Shown: one piece after another, positions 1 through 7,326 of the stretch
How the letters are laid out: every line of letters starts with the position of its first letter
Position numbering within the stretch: position 1 is the stretch's first letter
DNA from: Burkholderia sp.
GTDB taxonomy: Bacteria > Pseudomonadota > Gammaproteobacteria > Burkholderiales > Burkholderiaceae
Assembly (NCBI GenBank): GCA_030151225.1
Contig: JASLEG010000135.1
Coordinates: 1-31,540 of the forward strand
Direction: 5' to 3'
DNA: 31,540 nt
Position numbers and translations under genes: made by a program
The notes under the pieces: generated by a model
What the model was told of the DNA's origin: nothing
Database searches by the model: none
The model's input: the letters and a program-made list of their open reading frames with translations, nothing else

Positions 1-88
1 CGCGAAGCCGTTTGCCCCAAAACACCTCATTGCGCGCGTTCAGCAGGATGATGCCGACGTTCGGGCGAAAGCCTTCACGATCCAGCAT
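1..88 (-). CDS. rppH: RNA pyrophosphohydrolase RppH (Nudix), N-terminal part only
   Basis: The minus strand from 88 reads ATG followed by MLDREGFRPNVGI and then a stretch ending in NEVFWGKRLR at the window edge. This is the characteristic N terminus of RppH/NudH, the Nudix hydrolase that removes pyrophosphate from the 5' end of triphosphorylated mRNA and so triggers decay. Only 29 codons are present; the Nudix box lies outside the window, so catalytic residues cannot be checked. A purine-rich AAGGTGG lies just upstream of the start. The gene is transcribed divergently from proS, an arrangement I know from Burkholderia. Identification rests on the N-terminal sequence alone, but that part is well conserved. 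Confidence 0.85.
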   Translation of the reverse strand, partial: MLDREGFRPNVGIILLNARNEVFWGKRLR

Positions 89-121
89 ACAACCACCTTC
101 GAATCCTTTAAAATTGCTTTG

Positions 122-127
122 ATTATA
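122..127 (-). promoter_or_regulatory. Candidate -10 element of the rppH promoter
   Basis: On the minus strand a perfect TATAAT hexamer lies about 35 bases upstream of the rppH start, in an A/T-rich island inside otherwise GC-rich DNA. No good -35 hexamer is found 16-18 bp upstream, so the -10 match carries the call. Confidence 0.45.
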
Positions 128-318
128 AACAGATAACGGGCGCCGCGCACCGCAATGGACCGAATCTCGGCGAGCTGCGTCAGCTACACTGTCCCCGATT
201 CGTCTGCTACGTCATCTGCGTCGCACGTGCCCCGTCGCGGCACGTCGCGCGCAGTCATTCACCCCTTTTCGCCTTTTCTGGCGGCCCGCCTCGGGCCGTC
301 GTTTCTGGAACTGTCCGC

Positions 319-2055
319 ATGAAAGCCTCCCGTTTCTTTATCGGCACCCTGAAGGAAGCTCCCGCCGACGCCGAAATCGTCAGCCACAAACTGATGGTGC
401 GCGCCGGCATGATTCGCCGCATCGCCGGCGGTATCTACAACTATCTGCCGATCGGCCTGCGCTCGATCCGCAAGGTCGAGGCGATCGTGCGCGAGGAGAT
501 GAACCGGGCCGGCGCGATCGAGCTGCTGATGCCGGCGGTGCAGCCGGCCGAGCTGTGGCAGGAATCGGGCCGCTGGGTGCAGTACGGCCCCGAGCTGCTG
601 CGCTTCAAGGATCGCAAGGACAATGACTTCGTGATCGGGCCGACGCACGAGGAAGTGATCACCGACATCGCGCGCAACCAGATCAAGAGCTACCGGCAGA
701 TGCCGGTGAACTTCTATCAGATCCAGACCAAGTTCCGCGACGAGATCCGCCCGCGCTTCGGCGTGATGCGCGGGCGCGAATTCATCATGAAGGACGCGTA
801 TTCGTTCGACAAGGATCAGGCGGGGCTGAAGGAGTCGTATCGCAAGATGTACGAGGCCTACGTGCGCGTGTTCTCGCGCATCGGCCTGGAATTTCGCGCA
901 GTGGCAGCCGACAACGGCTCGATCGGCGGCAGCGGTTCGCACGAATTCCACGTGATCGCCGACACCGGCGAGGACGCGATCGCCTACTGCCCGAGCTCGA
1001 ACTTCGCGGCCAACGTCGAGGCGGCCGAGGCGCTGCCGCTGTCCGACGCGCGTCCGGCACCGGCCGAGGCGCTCGCCAAGGTCGCCACGCCGGGCAAGGC
1101 GAAGTGCGAGGCCGTGGCCGAGCTGCTGAACATCCCGCTCGAGCGCACCATCAAGTCGATCATCGTCGCCACCGAGAACGAGGGCGCCGAGCCCACCATC
1201 TGGCTGCTGATGCTGCGCGGCGATCACGAGCTCAACGAGATCAAGGCCTCGAAGCTGCCGGGCCTGGCTGGCTACCGCATGGCCACCGAAGCCGAGATCG
1301 TCGAGACCTTCGGCACGCCGCCGGGTTACCTCGGCCCGATCGGCACGAAGAAGCCGGTCAAGGTGATCGCCGATCGCACGGTCGCGAACATGAGCGATTT
1401 CGTGGTGGGCGCCAACGAGGTGGATTACCACATCGCCGGCGTGAACTGGGGCCGCGACCTGCCGGAGCCGGTCGTCGCCGACCTGCGCAACGTCAGGAAG
1501 GGCGATCCGTCCCCGGACGGCAAGGGCGTGCTCGACATCTGTCGCGGCATCGAGGTAGGCCACGTGTTCCAGCTCGGCACCAAGTACTCGAAGCAGATGG
1601 GCTCGACCTTCCTCGACGAGAACGGCAAGCCGCAGCCGATGGAAATGGGCTGCTACGGCATCGGCATCACGCGGATCCTCGGCGCCGCGATCGAACAGAA
1701 CTTCGACGACAAGGGCATCATCTGGCCCGAATCGATCGCGCCGTTCGAGGTCGTGCTGTGCCCGATGGGCTACGACCGCAGCGAGGCCGTGCGCGAAACG
1801 GCCGACGCGCTGTACGCGGACCTGCTGTCGGCCGGCGTCGACGTGATCCTCGACGATCGTGGCGAGCGCCCCGGCGTGATGTTCGCCGACTGGGAGCTGA
1901 TCGGCGTGCCGCATCGGCTCGTGATCGGCGATCGCGGCCTGAAGGACGGCAAGATCGAGTACCAGGGCCGTCGCGACGCCGAAGCCACGCTGCTGTCGGC
2001 CGACGGCGCGGCCGCGACGGTGATCGAGAAGGTGCGCTCGGCGCTCGCGCGCTAG
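319..2055 (+). CDS. proS: Prolyl-tRNA synthetase
   Basis: Class II aminoacyl-tRNA synthetase that charges tRNA-Pro with proline in the cytoplasm. The 578-residue length matches the bacterial form that carries a YbaK-like editing insertion. The N terminus (MKASRFFIGTLKEAP) is typical. Motif 1 lies around residues 60-85, motif 2 (FRDEIRPRFGVMRGREF) around 139-155, the insertion domain at roughly 220-400, and motif 3 (MGCYGIGITR) around 442-452. The anticodon-binding domain follows at the C terminus. The ATG at 319 is chosen because it gives the canonical start; the Shine-Dalgarno upstream is weak. The gene is divergent from rppH, and a MarC-family gene follows 84 bp downstream, probably co-transcribed. 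Nothing is truncated. Confidence 0.97.
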   Translation: MKASRFFIGTLKEAPADAEIVSHKLMVRAGMIRRIAGGIYNYLPIGLRSIRKVEAIVREEMNRAGAIELLMPAVQPAELWQESGRWVQYGPELLRFKDRKDNDFVIGPTHEEVITDIARNQIKSYRQMPVNFYQIQTKFRDEIRPRFGVMRGREFIMKDAYSFDKDQAGLKESYRKMYEAYVRVFSRIGLEFRAVAADNGSIGGSGSHEFHVIADTGEDAIAYCPSSNFAANVEAAEALPLSDARPAPAEALAKVATPGKAKCEAVAELLNIPLERTIKSIIVATENEGAEPTIWLLMLRGDHELNEIKASKLPGLAGYRMATEAEIVETFGTPPGYLGPIGTKKPVKVIADRTVANMSDFVVGANEVDYHIAGVNWGRDLPEPVVADLRNVRKGDPSPDGKGVLDICRGIEVGHVFQLGTKYSKQMGSTFLDENGKPQPMEMGCYGIGITRILGAAIEQNFDDKGIIWPESIAPFEVVLCPMGYDRSEAVRETADALYADLLSAGVDVILDDRGERPGVMFADWELIGVPHRLVIGDRGLKDGKIEYQGRRDAEATLLSADGAAATVIEKVRSALAR

Positions 2056-2139
2056 AGGCCTGCGGCCCGCGCGCGGCCATCGCGTCGCGGGCCGGATCGA
2101 GCGGATGGCGTGAATCAATCGCGGAGGGCGGGGTAGGCG

Positions 2140-2745
2140 ATGGAATACAACTTCGTGTCCGCGACGGTGCTGCTGATCCTGATCACCGATCCGCTCGGCA
2201 ACATCCCGCTCGTGATCGCCGCGCTGCGCGACGTGCCGCGCGAGCGGCGCGTGCGCGTGATCCTGCGCGAGGTGGCGATCGCGTTCGCGATCCTGCTGCT
2301 GTTCATGGTGGTGGGCGACCGCTTCCTGCGCATGATGAGCCTCACGGATCTGTCCTTGCGGATCGGCGGCGGCATCGTGCTGTTCCTGATCGCGCTGCGC
2401 ATGATCTTTCCGCATCCGGACGGCGCGCTTGGCAACGATCCGCGCTCGGGCGGCGAGCCGTTTATCGTGCCACTCGCGATTCCGGCGCTGGCCGGGCCCT
2501 CCGCGCTGGCCACGGTGATGCTGCTGACCTCGCAGGCGCCGGGCAAGATGCTCGAATGGGTCGGCGCGCTGACCGTCACGATGTGCGTCTGCGCCGCGGC
2601 GCTGGTGCTCGCGGGGCGGATTCAGCGCTGGCTCGGCGAGCGCACCGTGATGGCGTTCGAGCGCCTGATGGGGCTCGTGCTGGTGGCGATTTCGGTGGAG
2701 ATGATGCTGGCGGGGATCCGCACGTTCGTGCACCAGTTGTCGTGA
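2140..2745 (+). CDS. MarC-family integral membrane protein
   Basis: A 201-residue, very hydrophobic protein with about six predicted membrane segments. It has the start (MEYNFVSATVLLILITDPLGN) and internal motif (PLAIPALAGPSALATV) of the MarC/UPF0056 family. MarC was once linked to multiple antibiotic resistance in E. coli, but that role was not upheld, and the transported substrate, if any, is unknown. GGAGGG lies 11 bases before the ATG. The gene follows proS after 84 bp and ends just before a strong bidirectional terminator, so proS-marC is probably one transcription unit. Family assignment is firm; function is not. Confidence 0.9.
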   Translation: MEYNFVSATVLLILITDPLGNIPLVIAALRDVPRERRVRVILREVAIAFAILLLFMVVGDRFLRMMSLTDLSLRIGGGIVLFLIALRMIFPHPDGALGNDPRSGGEPFIVPLAIPALAGPSALATVMLLTSQAPGKMLEWVGALTVTMCVCAAALVLAGRIQRWLGERTVMAFERLMGLVLVAISVEMMLAGIRTFVHQLS

Positions 2746-2761
2746 CGCGCAGGCAGAACGA

Positions 2762-2793
2762 AAAACGGCTCGCGTGAGAACGCGAGCCGTTTT
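2762..2793. terminator. Bidirectional intrinsic terminator between the MarC gene and hpt
   Basis: A 14-bp perfect stem (2762-2775 with 2780-2793) encloses the tetraloop GAGA. It has an A-run on the left arm and a T-run on the right, so it can end transcription in both directions. It sits between the convergent MarC and hpt genes. Confidence 0.9.
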
Positions 2794-2825
2794 GTATTGG
2801 GGCGCCGCCTTCGGCGCTCGGCGCC

Positions 2826-3374
2826 TTACAGCGAGGTCAGGGCGCGAATGGTCGGCAGGTTGCGCCAGTAGCCCTTCGCATCCATGCCGCAGCCGAACAC
2901 GTAGCGATCCGGCACCGTGAAGCCGCAGAAGTCGGGGTGCAGCGGCTTGGTCTTCTCGAGCGTCTTCTCGCACAGCACGGCCGACAGGAAGCGCTTGGCG
3001 CCCATCTCGAGGATGCGGTCGCGGATCGCGGCCATGGTCTCGCCCTCGTCGAGGATGTCGTCGAGCACGATCACGATGCGATCCTTCACCGATTCGCGCG
3101 GTGCCACGCGCCAGTGCATTTCCGGGCTGCCCTGGGTGGTGTTGCGGTAGCGCGTGAGGTGGATGTAGTCGAACTCGAGCGGGAAATCGAGGTGCGGCAG
3201 CAGCATGCCGGTGAACACGGCGGCGCCGCCCATCACCGACAGCACGAGCGGGAACGCGTCGCCGATTTCGTCCTTGATCGCGCCGGCCATCCGGGCGATC
3301 GAGGCGTTCACCTCGTCGGCGGAGACGATCTGTTCGGAGTTCTGGAAAATCTGGAGAGCTTCTTCGCGGTTCAT
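2826..3374 (-). CDS. hpt: Hypoxanthine-guanine phosphoribosyltransferase
   Basis: Purine salvage enzyme that transfers phosphoribose from PRPP to hypoxanthine or guanine in the cytosol. The 182-residue protein carries the phosphoribosyltransferase signature IVIVLDDILDEGETM at about residues 100-114, where the two adjacent Asp residues and the following loop bind PRPP and magnesium. The C-terminal VPDRYVFGCGMDAKGYWRNLP segment fits the purine-binding hood of the beta-proteobacterial hypoxanthine-type enzymes. The start is ATG at 3374. The gene lies downstream of ffh on the same strand, 152 bp away, with a modest hairpin and T-run between them. Substrate preference among hypoxanthine, guanine and xanthine cannot be read from sequence. 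Confidence 0.93.
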   Translation of the reverse strand: MNREEALQIFQNSEQIVSADEVNASIARMAGAIKDEIGDAFPLVLSVMGGAAVFTGMLLPHLDFPLEFDYIHLTRYRNTTQGSPEMHWRVAPRESVKDRIVIVLDDILDEGETMAAIRDRILEMGAKRFLSAVLCEKTLEKTKPLHPDFCGFTVPDRYVFGCGMDAKGYWRNLPTIRALTSL

Positions 3375-3480
3375 GGGTTCTGGCGTGCGATCGGTTCAAA
3401 CGGAGGCGGCCTGCCGAGAGCGGGCCGGCGAGCGATGCGTCGATAGGATATACCGCGCATCGGCTCGCGTGGGTCGCGGC

Positions 3481-3503
3481 AAAAATCCCGGGTTGGCGCC
3501 CGG
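3481..3503 (-). terminator. Possible intrinsic terminator after ffh
   Basis: Read on the minus strand, a 5-bp CCGGG/CCCGG stem with a 6-base loop is followed within two bases by five T residues. The stem is short, so termination may be partial and hpt may still be read from the ffh promoter. Confidence 0.45.
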
Positions 3504-3526
3504 TGCCGGCGGTCGGCGAGCGCGGA

Positions 3527-4894
3527 TCAGCGCATGCCGGGCATCATGCCCTTCAGGCCGCGCATCATCTTCTGCATGTTGCCGCCCTTGAGCTTCTTCA
3601 TCATCGTGCGCATCTGGTCGTACTGATTCAGCATGCGGTTGACTTCCTGCACCGGCACGCCGGCACCGGCCGCGATGCGGCGCTTGCGGGTGGCCTTGAT
3701 CAGCTCGGGCTTGGCGCGCTCGGCCGGCGTCATCGAATTGATGATGCCTTCCATGCGGCGGATCTGCTTCTCGGCCATGCCCATGTTCGCGCCGGCCGCG
3801 GCCTGCTGGAACTGCGCGGGCAGCTTGTCCATCAGCGACGACAGGCCGCCCATGTTCTTCATCTGCGAGATCTGCGCGCGGAAATCGTCGAGATCGAAGT
3901 CGCCGCCCTTCTTCACCTTGTCGGCGAGCTTCTGCGCGGCCTTCATGTCCACGCCGCGCTGCGCTTCCTCGACCAGCGCGAGGATGTCGCCCATGCCGAG
4001 GATCCGGTTCGCCATGCGATCGGGGTGGAACACCTCGAGGCCGTCGAGCTTCTCGGCCACGCCGACGAACTTGATCGGCTTGCCGGTGATGTGGCGCACC
4101 GAGAGTGCCGCGCCGCCGCGCGAATCGCCGTCGAGCTTGGTCAGCACCACGCCGGTCAGCGGCAGCGCGTCGTTGAAGGCCTTGGCCGTGTTCACGGCAT
4201 CCTGGCCCAGCATCGCGTCGACCACGAACAGTGTTTCGGCCGGATCGAGCTCGGCGTGCAGCTCGGCGATCTCCTTCATCATCGCCTCGTCGATGCCGAG
4301 GCGGCCGGCCGTGTCGACGATCAGCACGTCGCAGTAATGGCGCTTCGCCCAGTCGACCGCGGCGCGCGCGATCTCGACGGGCTTCTGGTCCGGCGTCGAC
4401 GGGAAGAATTCCGCGCCGACCTGTTCGCTCACCGTCTTGAGCTGGGCGATCGCGGCCGGCCGATAGACGTCGCACGACACGGTCAGCACCTTCTTCTTCT
4501 GCTTGTCGCGCAGCAGCTTGGCGAGCTTGCCGACGGTGGTGGTCTTGCCGGCGCCCTGCAGGCCGGCCATCAGGATGATCGCGGGCGGCGTGACGGCGAG
4601 GTTCAGCTCGGCGGCCTTGCCTTCGTAGTCGCCGCCGATCACGGCGGTCAGTTCCTTCTGCACCACGCCGACCAGCGCCTGGCCCGGCGACAGGCTGCCG
4701 AGCACTTCCTCGCCGAGCGCCTTCTCCTTGACCTTCGCGATGAATTCGCGCACGACGGGCAGCGCGACGTCGGCCTCGAGCAGCGCGAGCCGGACTTCAC
4801 GCAGCATTTCCTGCGTATTCGCTTCGGTGAGACGGGCTTCGCCGCGCAGCGTCTTGACGACGTGCGCCATCCGTTGGGTGAGATTGTCGAGCAT
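3527..4894 (-). CDS. ffh: Signal recognition particle protein Ffh (SRP54)
   Basis: GTPase that, together with 4.5S RNA, binds signal sequences of nascent membrane proteins and docks with FtsY at the inner membrane. The 455-residue protein has the N-domain helical bundle (1-90), the P-loop GLQGAGKTTTVGKL from about residue 111, the DTAGRLGIDEAMMKE switch motif and the TKLDGDSRGGAALS motif. A methionine-rich M domain follows from about 325 to the end (MGGLSSLMDK, NMQKMMRGLKGMMPGM), which binds RNA and signal peptides. The length is normal. The start is ATG at 4894. It is divergent from a CcsA-like membrane gene. No 4.5S RNA gene was recognised nearby. Confidence 0.97.
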   Translation of the reverse strand: MLDNLTQRMAHVVKTLRGEARLTEANTQEMLREVRLALLEADVALPVVREFIAKVKEKALGEEVLGSLSPGQALVGVVQKELTAVIGGDYEGKAAELNLAVTPPAIILMAGLQGAGKTTTVGKLAKLLRDKQKKKVLTVSCDVYRPAAIAQLKTVSEQVGAEFFPSTPDQKPVEIARAAVDWAKRHYCDVLIVDTAGRLGIDEAMMKEIAELHAELDPAETLFVVDAMLGQDAVNTAKAFNDALPLTGVVLTKLDGDSRGGAALSVRHITGKPIKFVGVAEKLDGLEVFHPDRMANRILGMGDILALVEEAQRGVDMKAAQKLADKVKKGGDFDLDDFRAQISQMKNMGGLSSLMDKLPAQFQQAAAGANMGMAEKQIRRMEGIINSMTPAERAKPELIKATRKRRIAAGAGVPVQEVNRMLNQYDQMRTMMKKLKGGNMQKMMRGLKGMMPGMR

Positions 4895-4941
4895 GGGGAG
4901 CGATGGACGGTGAGGGCCCGAAGGCGCGTGATGACTGTATA

Positions 4942-4971
4942 TTGACAGCCGTCGCAGGCGAGGGGGCTAGT
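4942..4971 (+). promoter_or_regulatory. Candidate promoter of the CcsA-like gene
   Basis: A perfect TTGACA (4942-4947) is followed after 18 bp by GCTAGT (4966-4971), a weak -10 with three consensus positions. Transcription would start only a few bases before the ATG at 4985, and no Shine-Dalgarno is visible there, so the message could be nearly leaderless. Confidence 0.35.
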
Positions 4972-4984
4972 GTAAACTTCGAAC

Positions 4985-5887
4985 ATGGATATTGTACTGT
5001 ATGCCCTCACCGCGCTCCTGTACGGCGGCCTGGCCGTCGCGGGATGGCGGGCGCACCGCTCCGGCCTCGCGCAGCCGCTCGTCGCGAGCGTGCCGCCGGT
5101 GCCGCGCCCGGCCGTTGCGTTCGCCGCGTCCGGCGTGGGCGGCACGGGGCGCGCGCTGCTGTTCGTCGCGTTGCTCGCCCACGGCGTGCTGCTGCACGCC
5201 ACGATCTTCCCGCACGACGCGATGGTGTTCGGCTTCGCGTTCGCGCTGTCGGCGATGTTCTGGCTCGGCGCCGGCATCTACTGGATCGAGAGCTTCTTCT
5301 TCCGGCTCGACAGCCTGCGCCTGCTGGTGCTGCCGCTCGCCTGCGCGGCCTCGCTGATGCCGCTCGTGTTCGGCGGCGTGCGCGTGCTGCCGTACGCGGC
5401 CGCGCCATTGTTCAAGATGCACTTCCTGATCGCCAACATCGCCTACGGATTGTTCGCGATCGCGGCATTGCACGCGGTGCTGATGCTGATGGTCGAGCGG
5501 CGCCTGCAGGCGCTGCGGCAGGGCAGCCGGATCGAATCGGCCGGGCTCGTGGCCGGCTGGCTCGAAACGCTGCCGCCACTGCTCACGCTCGAGAAGCTGC
5601 TGTTCCGCCTGATCGCGGCCGGTTTCGTGCTGCTCACGCTCACGCTCGCCTCGGGCATCCTGTTCAGCGAGCAGGTGGACGCGCGCGCGCTGCGCTTCGA
5701 TCACAAGACCGTGTTCGCGATCCTCTCGTGGTTCATGTTCGGCGGCATCCTCGTCGCGCGTCGCCTGTCGGGCTGGCGCGGGCGCGGTGCCGCGCGCTGG
5801 GTGCTCGCCTCGTTCGGCGCGCTGCTGCTCGCCTACGTGGGCAGCCGCTTCGTGCTCGAGGTGCTGCTGCACCGTTCCGTGGTTTGA
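4985..5887 (+). CDS. CcsA/YpjD-like inner-membrane protein (cytochrome c assembly family)
   Basis: A 300-residue polytopic membrane protein with about eight hydrophobic segments, resembling the cytochrome c assembly (CcsA/HemX/YpjD) superfamily. Conserved histidines occur within membrane segments, for example in the KMHFLIANIAYGLFAIAALH stretch, and a further helix pair lies near the C terminus. Genes of this type next to ffh are usual in beta- and gamma-proteobacteria. The E. coli relative YpjD has no firmly established role; heme handling is an inference from the superfamily. The gene lies 90 bp from the divergent ffh start and 13 bp before the next gene, forming a compact run ending in ampD. 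No signal peptide is separate from the first membrane helix. Confidence 0.85.
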   Translation: MDIVLYALTALLYGGLAVAGWRAHRSGLAQPLVASVPPVPRPAVAFAASGVGGTGRALLFVALLAHGVLLHATIFPHDAMVFGFAFALSAMFWLGAGIYWIESFFFRLDSLRLLVLPLACAASLMPLVFGGVRVLPYAAAPLFKMHFLIANIAYGLFAIAALHAVLMLMVERRLQALRQGSRIESAGLVAGWLETLPPLLTLEKLLFRLIAAGFVLLTLTLASGILFSEQVDARALRFDHKTVFAILSWFMFGGILVARRLSGWRGRGAARWVLASFGALLLAYVGSRFVLEVLLHRSVV

Positions 5888-5900
5888 TGGCCTGATTCCG

Positions 5901-6218
5901 ATGCGTAACTTTCTTCTGCTGATCCTCCTGTTCTTCGTCGGCTCCTGGATTTCGCGCAAGCTGCGCCAGGCGCAGGAGCGCACCGCGCGCGGCGGCGGCG
6001 CGCCGGGCGGATCCGCTGCCGGTGGTCGCCAGGGCCCCGGCTTCGGCGGCGCGCGGCCGGGGCCCGGTCGCACCGCATCGCTGCCCGAGCCGATGGTGCG
6101 CTGCGCGCACTGCGGCGTGCACACGCCGAAGGGCGAGGCCGTGGCGGCCGGCGGCGATTACTTCTGCAGCGCCGATCACGCCGCGCGTCACACGACGTCG
6201 GCCGGTCGCGGCGCGTGA
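5901..6218 (+). CDS. Small membrane-anchored zinc-motif protein (PP0621-like)
   Basis: A 105-residue protein. It has one N-terminal membrane segment (MRNFLLLILLFFVGSWI), a Gly/Ala/Arg-rich flexible linker (about 25-60) and a C-terminal putative metal-binding cluster: C68-x-x-C71 followed by C89-x3-H93 in YFCSADHAARH. This layout matches the PP0621-type family of uncharacterised proteins. The ATG at 5901 is chosen because it starts the hydrophobic segment; the open frame extends further upstream only inside the preceding gene. The stop overlaps the ampD start (TGATG). Function is unknown; a role at the membrane next to AmpD is only a context guess. Confidence 0.8.
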   Translation: MRNFLLLILLFFVGSWISRKLRQAQERTARGGGAPGGSAAGGRQGPGFGGARPGPGRTASLPEPMVRCAHCGVHTPKGEAVAAGGDYFCSADHAARHTTSAGRGA

Positions 6219-6826
6219 TGCCGACGTCGGCGCCGCATCTGCTCGCGGTCGGCGATGACGGCTGGGTGGGCGGCGCGCGCCACGCGCCGTCGCCGAATCA
6301 CGAGGCGCGACCCGAAGGCGCGGTGCCGACGCTCGTGGTGGTGCACAACATCAGCCTGCCGCCGGGCGAGTTCGGCGGCGGCGCGATCGAGGCGCTGTTT
6401 CTGAACCGGCTCGATTGCGACGCGCATCCGTATTTCGACGCCAACCTGCGCGGCCTGCGCGTGTCGGCCCATTTCCTGATCCGCCGCGACGGCGAACTCG
6501 TGCAGTTCGTATCCTGCGACGCGCGCGCCTGGCATGCCGGCGTGTCGAATTTCCTCGGCCGCGAGCGCTGCAACGATTTCTCGATCGGCATCGAACTCGA
6601 GGGCGCCGACGACCAGCCGTTCGAGGCAGCGCAGTACGCCACGCTGGCCGCGCTCACGCGCGCGCTGGCCGCGCGCTATCCGGTCGAGGCGGTGGCCGGT
6701 CACTCGGACATCGCGCCGGGCCGCAAGACCGACCCGGGCCCGCACTTCGACTGGCCGCGCTACGCGCGCGAGGCGGCGCTCGCCGCCGACGCGCTGCCGT
6801 ACCGGAGCGACGACGCACAAGGCTGA
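6218..6826 (+). CDS. ampD: 1,6-anhydro-N-acetylmuramyl-L-alanine amidase AmpD
   Basis: Cytosolic zinc amidase of peptidoglycan recycling that cleaves the peptide from 1,6-anhydroMurNAc-peptides and so keeps the AmpR inducer low. With ATG at 6218 the protein has 202 residues, close to the family norm. The zinc ligands are visible: H43 in LVVVHNISLPPGEFGGG, and H162 and D172 in GHSDIAPGRKTDPGPHFDW. The 10-residue spacing matches the H154/D164 pair of Citrobacter AmpD. An in-frame GTG lies one codon earlier (6215). I prefer the ATG because it overlaps the preceding stop in a TGATG coupling arrangement. Loss of AmpD derepresses beta-lactamase in species with AmpR; no ampR or ampC is present here. 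Confidence 0.95.
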   Translation: MPTSAPHLLAVGDDGWVGGARHAPSPNHEARPEGAVPTLVVVHNISLPPGEFGGGAIEALFLNRLDCDAHPYFDANLRGLRVSAHFLIRRDGELVQFVSCDARAWHAGVSNFLGRERCNDFSIGIELEGADDQPFEAAQYATLAALTRALAARYPVEAVAGHSDIAPGRKTDPGPHFDWPRYAREAALAADALPYRSDDAQG

Positions 6827-6985
6827 GCGCGCAGCCGCCCCGATACGCGCGATCGACCACGCTGCAGGCAGGGGAAACCCGCGTCGCCCGGTCGCGGCCA
6901 ACCTCGATTCGCCCCTATCCTTTACCCCGTCTGGGCGCTGCCGATGTCAAGCCTGGCAAGGCAGAAATTGATAAGAATTTTCGTT

Positions 6986-7013
6986 TTGAGATAGCCCGAA
7001 GTGCCACTATACT
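6986..7013 (+). promoter_or_regulatory. nrdA promoter (sigma70-like)
   Basis: TTGAGA (6986-6991) and TATACT (7008-7013), each 5/6 to consensus, are separated by 16 bp. An A/T-rich stretch at 6964-6988 just upstream could act as an UP element. The -10 lies inside the first NrdR box. Predicted transcription would start near 7020, leaving a leader of about 300 nt before nrdA. Confidence 0.75.
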
Positions 7014-7019
7014 TGGTGC
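7004..7019. promoter_or_regulatory. NrdR box 1, overlapping the nrdA -10
   Basis: The 16-mer CCACTATACTTGGTGC fits the NrdR consensus (acaCwAtATaTwGtgt) with the conserved CACTAT half intact and a weaker right half. It covers the -10 hexamer, so bound NrdR would block RNA polymerase. Confidence 0.8.
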
Positions 7020-7034
7020 CAGTCGACGGGTTTA

Positions 7035-7050
7035 TCACTAGATATAGTGT
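7035..7050. promoter_or_regulatory. NrdR box 2
   Basis: The 16-mer TCACTAGATATAGTGT contains a near-perfect palindrome (CACTA-GATA-TAGTG) matching the NrdR consensus. It begins exactly 31 bp after box 1, about three helical turns, the spacing usual for paired NrdR boxes that bind one NrdR oligomer on the same DNA face. Confidence 0.88.
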
Positions 7051-7326
7051 CAATTAGGCGGGCGCCACCAAGGTGATCCGCTTCAGCGGCAGGGCCTGCC
7101 GCCAGGAATTCCCAGCGCGGCGCCCGGCCTGGCCCGGCGCGCTGCGACCAGCGAAAGACACACGAGCGGCAAAGGGGCGCGATAAGCATGACGAGTACGA
7201 ACGTCGTTCTTCCGGTATCGCGCGGCCCGAGCCGCTTTTGCATTCCGACGCATGCGCTTCACACGGCGCGTTAATCGTTCAAATCCGCGGAACCCTCCGC
7301 ACCATCCAACACCAGGAGCTTTGCAC
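7051..7326 (+). other. nrdA 5' leader without a confident gene
   Basis: About 276 bases lie between NrdR box 2 and the nrdA ATG. The region is GC-rich and contains several short inverted repeats, for example around GGCAGGGCCTGCC near 7090. A short open frame (7188-7274) is listed separately. I looked for cobalamin-riboswitch features and did not find a convincing B12 box. AGGAG at 7314-7318 is the nrdA ribosome site. Confidence 0.5.
7188..7274 (+). CDS. Possible 28-residue leader ORF upstream of nrdA
   Basis: ATG at 7188 opens a 28-codon frame (MTSTNVVLPVSRG to HTAR, then TAA), preceded by AAAGGGG 11 bases upstream. It lies in the nrdA leader and ends 52 bases before the nrdA ATG. No run of any one amino acid suggests classical attenuation, and codon use is not clearly coding. 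It may be chance. Conservation across Burkholderia would decide. Confidence 0.2.
   Translation: MTSTNVVLPVSRGPSRFCIPTHALHTAR

Noticed and set aside
185..190. TACACT as the proS -10
   Set aside because: No -35 match at 16-18 bp upstream, so the hexamer alone is not enough in this sequence context.
259..3399. A 1046-codon minus-strand open frame
   Set aside because: It runs antisense to proS and the MarC gene and out of frame with hpt. The translation is Arg/His/Asp-rich without motifs, as expected from high-GC DNA opposite real genes.
4895..4984. 4.5S RNA or another RNA gene next to ffh
   Set aside because: The 90-bp gap is too short and lacks the GGAAG-type SRP RNA motif. It is better explained as a divergent promoter region.
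7051..7326. Cobalamin riboswitch in the nrdA leader
   Set aside because: Considered because reductase genes can carry one. The B12-box and core elements are not recognisable, and the enzyme is the B12-independent class Ia.
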